Part shown: positions 1-5,279 of the stretch, in pieces
Numbering within the stretch: position 1 is the stretch's first letter
How the letters are laid out: every line of letters begins with the position of its first letter
Origin: Anaerolineae bacterium
GTDB lineage: Bacteria > Chloroflexota > Anaerolineae > B4-G1
Reading direction: 5' to 3'
Assembly: GCA_030612185.1 (NCBI GenBank)
Contig: JAUWOI010000150.1
Coordinates: 1-8,970 of the forward strand
Length of the DNA: 8,970 nucleotides
Translations under genes and position numbers: made by a program
The notes under the pieces: generated by a model
What the model saw: the letters and a program-made list of their open reading frames with translations, nothing else
Databases searched by the model: none
Told to the model about the DNA's origin: nothing

Positions 1-1322
1 GCGAGCTTTTCCTTTACCCTGGGGTTGAAGAAATTGTCGTCGAGCAGGGTGGTTCCTATCAGTGGTGGGAACTTGAAATCCGAGGTCTGGATAGCCTGGC
101 CGTCCTGGTAGTAGTCCAGCATCGTCAGGTAGAGGCTAAAAGCAGCGATACGAATGGCCGAAGGATTGATGTCTACACCAAAGATGCGGCGTTTCAAGAT
201 TTCGCCAAGTTGTTGGATGGTAGGAATCTCACCGTATTGTTGTCGCCAGGCAGCTATCAGCCGTTGGTAAGCGCGTACCAGGAATACGCCGGAGCCGCAG
301 GCAGGGTCGAGGATTGTCATATCGGGCTGGGTAGTTTCCGGTGGCAATGTTTGATCCAGTACAAAGTCCACCAATGCCAGGGGTGTGTAGTACGTGCCAG
401 TCTTCCGGCGATCCTCACTGTTTAGAAAAGTGTCGTAGATCCCACTGATGAGTTCGATTGGGATATAACAAAAGTCATAGGGCCAGAAGCTTTGTTGACC
501 GGTGTCGAGATCATCTCCCTTCAGAAAAGCGAGAAGAAGATTTAGATGATCCTGCCGAACGGCCTGGCGTTCTCCATTGAGCACCGGGAAAAGGTCGCCA
601 TTGAAACGTCTGGTCAGACGCTCGAAGAGGAGATATGCAGTATCCAGATCTGGCAATGCAGTGTGATAGTCATTCACTCGTCCGTCGGTCAGATGGGATA
701 TCCACTCTGGAGTGAGGATGTCTCGATCCTCAAGATAGCGGATGAAGATAGAGCGTCCCAGTAGGGCGTAGGCCTGTTCATCTGAAAGCCCTCCCTGGAG
801 CAGATGACGCCGTACTTGGTCCATAGCGTGAAGAAGACGCTGGTCGGCACGACTTTCTCGCTGGATGCGCTGTCCATCAGGGGTGGTCCAGAACACGCCT
901 GTGTCCAGATGCAGGCGGTCGTACTTGTGACCAACTAACTCAATCCGAATTCTCTGCCGGGCGGTCTCGACATCTGTTAGTTCCTTCAGGCGACGTAACA
1001 GGTTGTCATCACGGGTGAACTCCTCGGGGGTCTCGGTAGGTGTCGCATAACTATTGTAGACGCGAATCTCATGGGGGAGAATCACGTACAATAGCGGAAC
1101 TTTGCTCTGGTTCCAGACATTTTTGTGGAGTTTCCAGAGACGGATGGGGTCAGCACCGCTGAGGCGACTGAAATAGGCAACGGGGATATTTTGAACAGAG
1201 TAGACGCTATCTACATCGGGGATAGAACGTCTGTTGGGCCACGTTATGGAACGCTCGAACGCAGGGCAGTCAACGTAACCTAACTCCTCGAACAGAACCT
1301 CTGCAAGGTCACGGCTCACCAT
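1..1322 (-). CDS. Eco57I/type IIG-like adenine-N6 DNA methyltransferase, N-terminal part (cut by window edge)
   Basis: The reading frame is open from the left edge to 1322 and gives 440 residues; the C-terminal part lies outside the window. The protein should transfer methyl from S-adenosylmethionine to adenine N6 in a specific DNA site. Seen: TGTYYTP at about residues 308-314 (typical just before the SAM domain in this family), DPACGSGVFLV at 339-349 (motif I, SAM binding) and FGVDINPSAIRIA at 381-393 (motif II/III region). The catalytic NPPY motif would be beyond the edge. Residues 1-300 contain a segment (about 62-90, LWKLHKNVWNQ...PLLYVILP) familiar from type IIG-like proteins; I see no clear PD-(D/E)XK nuclease site. 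The ATG at 1322 has GGGAGG only 4 bases upstream; GTG 1319 (7-base spacing) and an in-frame ATG at 1373 are alternatives. Base composition is clearly less GC-rich than the neighbours, suggesting acquisition. Whether it is a complete restriction-modification enzyme, an orphan methylase or part of a defence cluster cannot be told here. Confidence 0.9.
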   Translation of the reverse strand, partial: MVSRDLAEVLFEELGYVDCPAFERSITWPNRRSIPDVDSVYSVQNIPVAYFSRLSGADPIRLWKLHKNVWNQSKVPLLYVILPHEIRVYNSYATPTETPEEFTRDDNLLRRLKELTDVETARQRIRIELVGHKYDRLHLDTGVFWTTPDGQRIQRESRADQRLLHAMDQVRRHLLQGGLSDEQAYALLGRSIFIRYLEDRDILTPEWISHLTDGRVNDYHTALPDLDTAYLLFERLTRRFNGDLFPVLNGERQAVRQDHLNLLLAFLKGDDLDTGQQSFWPYDFCYIPIELISGIYDTFLNSEDRRKTGTYYTPLALVDFVLDQTLPPETTQPDMTILDPACGSGVFLVRAYQRLIAAWRQQYGEIPTIQQLGEILKRRIFGVDINPSAIRIAAFSLYLTMLDYYQDGQAIQTSDFKFPPLIGTTLLDDNFFNPRVKEKL

Positions 1323-1405
1323 GGGACCTCCCACACACACCATTCTCACACCAGTTGACGCCTGCTGAGTCATACGCGTATAGAGCGTTCACCCCAATCA
1401 GTTAC

Positions 1406-1434
1406 AGTATAGCACATTTGTTCCGGTTGCGCAA
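1406..1434 (-). promoter_or_regulatory. Extended -10 sigma70-type promoter for the methyltransferase
   Basis: On the minus strand, TTGCGC (1434-1429) is followed after exactly 17 bases by TATACT (1411-1406), preceded by TGC, which makes an extended -10 (TGn). The -35 box matches consensus only in TTG. The predicted start of transcription is near 1399. It lies in the gap after the nucleoside-kinase stop, so the methyltransferase is probably transcribed on its own rather than with the kinase. Confidence 0.55.
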
Positions 1435-1443
1435 TTCACAGCG

Positions 1444-1462
1444 TGCTCATTGCACTTGAGCA
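1444..1462. promoter_or_regulatory. Perfect inverted repeat upstream of the methyltransferase promoter
   Basis: TGCTCA (1444-1449), a 7-base centre, and TGAGCA (1457-1462) form a perfect 6-bp dyad starting 10 bp upstream of the -35 box. No T-run follows on either strand, so it does not look like an intrinsic terminator. It could be an operator for a regulator of the methyltransferase or a weak 3' hairpin of the kinase message. Either role is a guess from position. Confidence 0.3.
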
Positions 1463-1512
1463 ATCTGAAATCAAGATACTAGCACACGAGAGGGCAACTT
1501 CTCACGGCTCAC

Positions 1513-3222
1513 TCATGGCGTGTAATCCCGCAGGATGGAACTGCCGGTGAACTCCCGCAGGATGGAGTTATCTGGGATCATGTCGGGACCGCAGGGCTGG
1601 AACCACTGCAGGAAGGCCAGCAGTCGTTTGGCCTCCACGCGCCGGGGGCTAGAGGGCTCGACCTGTAGCAGCAACGGCTCTGCTAATGGCTTGAGCACCG
1701 CCAGTTCGTAGACCAACGCCGAGTTGAACACCACGTCGGCGTGCTCCTGGTGGGGGAAGATATACCGCTTCTCCCCCCGCCGCACGCTCTCCCAGCGGTT
1801 TAGTGTCTCCTCGGCTGTGTAGCCCCGGTAGGTCGCGTCGCGCACGATGCGGCGGGCGAGGCGGGTGTCCGTCGTCGGTACCCGGTTGTGGCGGTCAATG
1901 TTGAGTTGCGTCAAGGCCGAGATGAAGATGCGGAAGGCACGCTCGCGCGGTACTGAAGACACCAGCCGGGGGTTCAGCCCGTGGATGCCCTCGACGATGA
2001 TGATGTGGTCGGGGCCAAGTTGGACGGTCTCGCCCTTTTCCCGCCGGCCGGTGGTGAAGTTGAAGCGGGGGATTTGCACTTCCTCACCGCGCATCAGGGC
2101 CAGGAGGTGCTGGTTGAATAACGACACATCGAGCGCACTCAATGCCTCAAAGTCGTAGTGGCCATGCTCATCGCGGGGCGTCTTTTCCCGGTCCACGAAG
2201 TAATTATCCATCGCCAGGGGGAAGGGACGGATGCCGTGGGCCAACAACTGGACGGAGAGCCGCTTGGAGAAGGTGGTCTTGCCAGCGGCGGAAGGACCAG
2301 CAATGAGCACCAGGCGCACCTCGCTCCACTGGCGGGCGATTTGGTCGGCAATCTGCGCGATGCGTTGTTCGTGCAACGCCTCTGAGACGAGGATGATCTC
2401 GCGGATGCGGCCGTTGGCGATGGCCTCGTTCAGCCCACTGACCGACTCCACGCCGAGCAGACGCAGCCATTCGCCATACTCGCGGAAGATGGCCGTCAGT
2501 TGGGGGTAGTCGAGCACAGGGAGGAGTTCCGTCGGGCGATGGCGGCGTGGATACTGAAGCACAAATCCTGGGGGCCACGGGTGGAGGGCAAAGCAGTGCA
2601 GGTACCCAGTCGAGGGTACCATATAGCCGTGGAAGTAGTCACGTGAACCGCGCAGGCTGTAGAGCGCGAGGTAATCCTTCTGGCGGCGCGTCAAGAGTTG
2701 GACCTTCTCCTCCTCACCACGCGTGCGAAACATCTCGATGGCCTCGTTGAGCGGCACGCGTTCTCGTGTGATTGGAGCATCCTCAACGACGATCCCGCGC
2801 ATGCGGGCCTCGATTTGCGCCAGTTCCTCCACGCTGAATGGTTCTCGTCCCTGTATCTGGCAGAAGAAGCCGCCGAAGGGAAGGGTGTGGTCCACGAAAA
2901 TCTGGGCCTCCGGGAACAGTTCGCGCACGACGGTCACCAGCAGAAAGGAAAGGGAACGCCGATAGATGCGTACACCATCGGAGTTGGAGAGGAGCACGGG
3001 GTCCACCCGGGCGTCGGACCATATCTGGCAGGTCAGTTCGCGCAGTTCGCCGTTAACCAGCGCCGCGATGAAAGGCACCGGGTTGTCGTCCAGCGCCACC
3101 TTGACGTACTGCTCCAACGGCGTTCCAACAGGGGCCTCGAAGGTGCGACTGTCGGGGAAACGCACCTGGGCTGTCTCGCGGGGCTTCGTGCTCCGCACGG
3201 ATGAGGATTGCTTGTTTTTCAT
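1513..3222 (-). CDS. Nucleoside (uridine-type) kinase with N-terminal TGS/threonyl-tRNA-synthetase-like region
   Basis: About 569 residues, much longer than a plain uridine kinase (about 210). The N-terminus (about 18-90) looks like a TGS domain, followed by a region (about 90-225) related to the threonyl-tRNA-synthetase editing/SAD segment and containing VPSTGYLH near 203-210. The C-terminal half is a uridine kinase/phosphoribulokinase-type P-loop domain: GPSAAGKTT at about 309-317, the substrate-loop sequence MDNYF near 338-342, and IIIVEGIHG near 407-415 as the Walker B-like strand. The family phosphorylates nucleosides such as uridine in pyrimidine salvage; the role of the synthetase-like part is not established. 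The start is ATG 3222, with GTG 3225 directly before it as an alternative. There is no good ribosome-binding site; the stop of the upstream small gene (3230) lies 4-7 bases away, so translation is probably coupled. The last 18 residues are a duplicated 9-residue block. Confidence 0.9.
   Translation of the reverse strand: MKNKQSSSVRSTKPRETAQVRFPDSRTFEAPVGTPLEQYVKVALDDNPVPFIAALVNGELRELTCQIWSDARVDPVLLSNSDGVRIYRRSLSFLLVTVVRELFPEAQIFVDHTLPFGGFFCQIQGREPFSVEELAQIEARMRGIVVEDAPITRERVPLNEAIEMFRTRGEEEKVQLLTRRQKDYLALYSLRGSRDYFHGYMVPSTGYLHCFALHPWPPGFVLQYPRRHRPTELLPVLDYPQLTAIFREYGEWLRLLGVESVSGLNEAIANGRIREIILVSEALHEQRIAQIADQIARQWSEVRLVLIAGPSAAGKTTFSKRLSVQLLAHGIRPFPLAMDNYFVDREKTPRDEHGHYDFEALSALDVSLFNQHLLALMRGEEVQIPRFNFTTGRREKGETVQLGPDHIIIVEGIHGLNPRLVSSVPRERAFRIFISALTQLNIDRHNRVPTTDTRLARRIVRDATYRGYTAEETLNRWESVRRGEKRYIFPHQEHADVVFNSALVYELAVLKPLAEPLLLQVEPSSPRRVEAKRLLAFLQWFQPCGPDMIPDNSILREFTGSSILRDYTP
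1526..1566 (-). repeat. 14-bp direct repeat at the kinase 3' end (nine-codon duplication)
   Basis: TCCCGCAGGATGGA occurs on the plus strand at 1526-1539 and again at 1553-1566, exactly 27 bp apart. In the kinase frame the repeat encodes SILR twice, giving NSILREFTG followed by SSILRDYTP at the extreme C-terminus. An in-frame 27-bp tandem duplication that has since diverged slightly is the simplest explanation. Confidence 0.75.
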
Positions 3223-3229
3223 CACGCGG

Positions 3230-3427
3230 TTAGAATGGCAACGCCACTCGCCCGGTCATCACCAGTGCCATGCATCCGCACAACCCCACGTTCAGGAAGA
3301 GGAAGATAGCCAGTACCAATCTCTGCCACGGTTCCAGGCCCAGCAAGGACCGGGCGGAGCGTGCTTGCTCCTCGTCCTCGAGTTCTTTCTCTGCCTGGAT
3401 CATCTGTTCTCGTAGTTCTTCCACCAT
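3230..3427 (-). CDS. Small single-helix membrane protein coupled to the nucleoside kinase
   Basis: 65 residues of unknown function. Residues 1-30 are charged and helix-prone (VEELREQMIQAEKELEDEEQ), probably a short amphipathic or coiled-coil segment. Residues about 36-58 form one hydrophobic stretch (LVLAIFLFLNVGLCGCMALVM), a likely transmembrane helix with a central CGC; no lipobox or signal-peptide cleavage site is evident. It has a textbook ribosome-binding site (AAGGAGG, 6-base spacer), its own promoter upstream, and a stop only 4-7 bases before the kinase start, all supporting a real gene in a two-gene operon. It might tether or report on something at the membrane in connection with the kinase, but nothing in the sequence shows a function. 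Longer overlapping frames here are out of phase with the ribosome-binding site. Confidence 0.72.
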   Translation of the reverse strand: MVEELREQMIQAEKELEDEEQARSARSLLGLEPWQRLVLAIFLFLNVGLCGCMALVMTGRVALPF

Positions 3428-3433
3428 GTGCAG

Positions 3434-3440
3434 CCTCCTT
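3434..3440 (-). promoter_or_regulatory. Strong ribosome-binding site of the small membrane protein
   Basis: AAGGAGG on the minus strand, 6 bases before ATG 3427, a perfect match to the anti-Shine-Dalgarno consensus. It fixes the start and frame of the 65-residue gene. Just upstream lies a short (GTAT) repeat (about 3441-3452). Confidence 0.8.
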
Positions 3441-3477
3441 CATACATACATACCAAATGCACGTAAGACTGGGAAAT

Positions 3478-3506
3478 AAGATACTGCCAAACAGCCGAAA
3501 AGTCAA
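3478..3506 (-). promoter_or_regulatory. Sigma70-type promoter for the small gene and nucleoside kinase
   Basis: On the minus strand TTGACT (3506-3501, five of six consensus bases) and TATCTT (3483-3478, four of six) are separated by exactly 17 bases. The expected transcription start is near 3471, giving a leader of about 44 bases before ATG 3427. This suggests the small gene and kinase form their own transcription unit and need not depend on read-through from tryptophanase. Confidence 0.6.
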
Positions 3507-3563
3507 ACAGCGCCTGACGGCTAGTTTAGTTTCTGATGCAAACCTGTTTTCTTAAGGCTCTTA

Positions 3564-3689
3564 GCCCTCGTCCCGAGGGCGTCGTAGGCGAGAATTGGTC
3601 AAAAGCGGTTGCTCGCTGCATAGGACGCCCCCGAGACGGGGGCTTCGAGCGTTTTGTGCCGAGAACTGGTCTAACGCTAAAGCGGCTCA
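3564..3689. repeat. Duplicated REP-like unit: two GC hairpins with shared flanking sequence
   Basis: Hairpin one is GCCCTCG-TCC-CGAGGGC (3564-3580) and hairpin two is GCCCCCG-AGA-CGGGGGC (3627-3643); both have perfect 7-bp stems and 3-base loops. Each is followed by a near-identical block: GAGAATTGGTC (3590-3600) and GAGAACTGGTC (3661-3671). A further shared AAGCGG...GCTC motif follows; in the second unit it runs into the last codons and stop of tryptophanase. Neither strand has a T-run after the stems, so these are not classic intrinsic terminators, although they could protect the 3' end of the tryptophanase message. The pattern resembles paired REP/BIME elements. That both units share flanks is seen directly; the REP identity is inferred. 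Confidence 0.6.
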
Positions 3690-5053
3690 AACTGCGCTGT
3701 GAAGTGACGCAGGAGGGGCGGTGCGTAGGTGTAGCGCATACCCCGCATCTGGCCCCGTCTCTCGTGGATCCGCTTGCAGACTTCCACCACGTAGTCCAGG
3801 TGCGCCTGGGTATAGACCCGGCGGGGGATCGCCAGCCGCACCAACTCCAGCACCGGGTAGATCGTCTCGCCTGTCTCTGGGTCCTCGCGGGCGAACGCCA
3901 CGCTCCCCATCTCCGCCCCGCGAATGCCGCCCTCCAGGTACAGCGCGCAGGCGAGTGCCTGTCCGGGCAGTTCGCGTTGCGAGATGTGCGGCAGGAACCG
4001 CTTGACGTCCAGATAGACCGCGTGGCCGCCGGGTGGCTCCAGGATAGGGATGCTCTCTTCCGCCAGCCGGTCGGCCAGGTAGCGGGTGTGGGCGATGCGG
4101 TAGGCCAGATACTGCTCGTCCAATCCCTCCCACAGCCCCCGCGCAATCGCCTCCAGGTCGCGCCCGGCCAGCCCGCCGTAGGTGGGGAACCCCTCGCGCA
4201 GGATCAGTTCCTGGCGCACGCGCTGGTACAGACCCTCGTCATTAACCGCCAGAAAGCCGCCGATGTTGACCAGCGCGTCCTTCTTGGCAGACATCGTACA
4301 GCCGTCGGTGTAGGAGAACATCTCGCGCGCGATATCAACCACGGGTGTCTCGGCGTAGCCCGGCTCGCGCAACTTGATGAAGTAAGCGTTCTCGGCGTAG
4401 CGGCAGGCGTCGAGGAAGAGGGGGATGCCATAATGGTGGAGCACCTCGCTCGTGGCGCGGATGTTGGCTATCGAAACCGGCTGACCACCGCCGGCGTTGT
4501 TCGTCACCGTCAGCATTCCCAGCGGGATGTTCTCCGGCCCCATCTGCTTGATGAAGATTTCCAGTTTTTCGACGTCTATATTGCCTTTGAAAGGCGCGTG
4601 GCTGGTAGGATCAAGCCCCTCTTCGGCCAGCAGGTTGACCGGATCGCCTCCCCGGGCGATGACATTGGCCTGGGTGGTGTCGAAGTGCATGTTACTGGGC
4701 ACCGACTGGCCCGGTTTGACCGTGCAGGCGAAGAGCACGCCCTCGGCGGCGCGGCCCTGGTGGGTGGGCACGAAGTACTCAAAGCCGGTGATGGATTTGA
4801 TCGCTTCCTCCAGGCTGAAGAAGTTGCGGCAGTAGGCATAACTCTCGTCGCCGAGCATCATCCCGGCCCATTGGCTAGCGGACATGGCCGCCGTGCCCGA
4901 ATCGGTCAGCAGGTCAATGTAGATGTCCTCGGCCCGCACTGAGAAGATGTTGTAGCCGGCCCGCCGCAGGGTCTTCTCCCGCTCGGCGCGGGTGGTTTGG
5001 TGGATAGGTTCGACGACCTTGATCTTGAATGGTTCAGGGGGAAACTTGGCCAT
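3677..5053 (-). CDS. tnaA: Tryptophanase (tryptophan indole-lyase)
   Basis: 458 residues, a normal length for the PLP-dependent tryptophanase/tyrosine phenol-lyase family. The enzyme cleaves L-tryptophan to indole, pyruvate and ammonia in the cytoplasm. Family marks are IYIDLLTDSGT near 44-54, VPTHQGR near 95-101, the PLP-binding D215 and R218 in FLDACRYAENAYFIK, and the Schiff-base lysine K258 in MSAKKDA. Residues that separate the two activities favour tryptophanase: Asp125 in HFDTTQ (like E. coli Asp137; tyrosine phenol-lyase has Thr), Met382 in AEMGS where tyrosine phenol-lyase has its phenol-recognising Arg, and His450 in LRHFTA (like E. coli His463; tyrosine phenol-lyase has Phe). R406 matches the carboxylate-binding Arg. 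The start is fixed by AAGGAG with a 6-base spacer. No tnaC-type leader peptide and no tryptophan permease gene are nearby, so regulation differs from E. coli. Confidence 0.93.
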   Translation of the reverse strand: MAKFPPEPFKIKVVEPIHQTTRAEREKTLRRAGYNIFSVRAEDIYIDLLTDSGTAAMSASQWAGMMLGDESYAYCRNFFSLEEAIKSITGFEYFVPTHQGRAAEGVLFACTVKPGQSVPSNMHFDTTQANVIARGGDPVNLLAEEGLDPTSHAPFKGNIDVEKLEIFIKQMGPENIPLGMLTVTNNAGGGQPVSIANIRATSEVLHHYGIPLFLDACRYAENAYFIKLREPGYAETPVVDIAREMFSYTDGCTMSAKKDALVNIGGFLAVNDEGLYQRVRQELILREGFPTYGGLAGRDLEAIARGLWEGLDEQYLAYRIAHTRYLADRLAEESIPILEPPGGHAVYLDVKRFLPHISQRELPGQALACALYLEGGIRGAEMGSVAFAREDPETGETIYPVLELVRLAIPRRVYTQAHLDYVVEVCKRIHERRGQMRGMRYTYAPPLLRHFTAQFEPL

Positions 5054-5079
5054 TGTATACTCCTTGTTTGATGTTAGAT

Positions 5080-5092
5080 ACCCGATACGGGT
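5080..5092. promoter_or_regulatory. Short dyad in the tryptophanase leader
   Basis: ACCCG-ATA-CGGGT is a perfect 5-bp inverted repeat lying between the predicted transcription start and the ribosome-binding site of tryptophanase. It could be an operator or a small leader hairpin; its size makes chance plausible. Confidence 0.25.
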
Positions 5093-5110
5093 TGCTCGAT
5101 GGCGGCTTAT

Positions 5111-5139
5111 AGTTTACTACTATTCTGCGTGGAAGGCAA
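5111..5139 (-). promoter_or_regulatory. Probable promoter of tryptophanase
   Basis: On the minus strand TTGCCT (5139-5134) and TAAACT (5116-5111) are separated by exactly 17 bases; each box matches the sigma70 consensus in four of six positions. The predicted start near 5104 gives a leader of about 50 bases, with no ATG in it. Its -35 box directly adjoins the -35 box of the opposite promoter. Confidence 0.5.
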
Positions 5140-5168
5140 TTGACAGTTAAGCCGTTCTCATTTAGAAT
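5140..5168 (+). promoter_or_regulatory. Near-consensus sigma70 promoter of the EF-G-like gene
   Basis: TTGACA (5140-5145, all six consensus bases), a 17-base spacer and TAGAAT (5163-5168, five of six) form one of the best promoters in the window. The predicted start is near 5175, leaving a leader of about 105 bases before ATG 5280. Such strength fits constitutive expression of a translation factor. Confidence 0.75.
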
Positions 5169-5279
5169 ATGACCACAGTGCGTTCTTTGGGGAGATAGAA
5201 GACAGGGCGGAAATCCATGGTCTGGTTGCCCAGATCGCCCGGTGGCCAGATACAATTTGAAAGGGGGAATGTAGTTTCT

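Noticed and set aside
1323..1512. tRNA or small RNA gene between kinase and methyltransferase
   Set aside because: No cloverleaf or T-loop sequence is seen; only a promoter and a short dyad are supportable.
2698..3204. Plus-strand open frame of 168 codons opposite the kinase
   Set aside because: It is a shadow of the TGS-containing N-terminal part of the kinase; no motif of its own.
3222..3506. 94-codon minus-strand frame overlapping the small membrane-protein gene
   Set aside because: It is out of phase with the strong ribosome-binding site at 3434-3440 and would overlap the real small gene entirely.
3564..3643. GC hairpins as intrinsic terminators of tryptophanase
   Set aside because: The stems are strong, but no T-run follows on either strand.
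3536..4942. Long plus-strand open frame of 468 codons opposite tryptophanase
   Set aside because: It is antisense to a gene with clear catalytic residues, shows no family resemblance, and is explained by GC-rich codon bias.
5054..5104. tnaC-like leader peptide upstream of tryptophanase
   Set aside because: The predicted leader of about 50 bases contains no ATG and no short Trp-containing frame.
5217..5279. 21-residue N-terminal extension of the EF-G-like protein from ATG 5217
   Set aside because: The extension has no family similarity and no good ribosome-binding site; the conserved start is ATG 5280.
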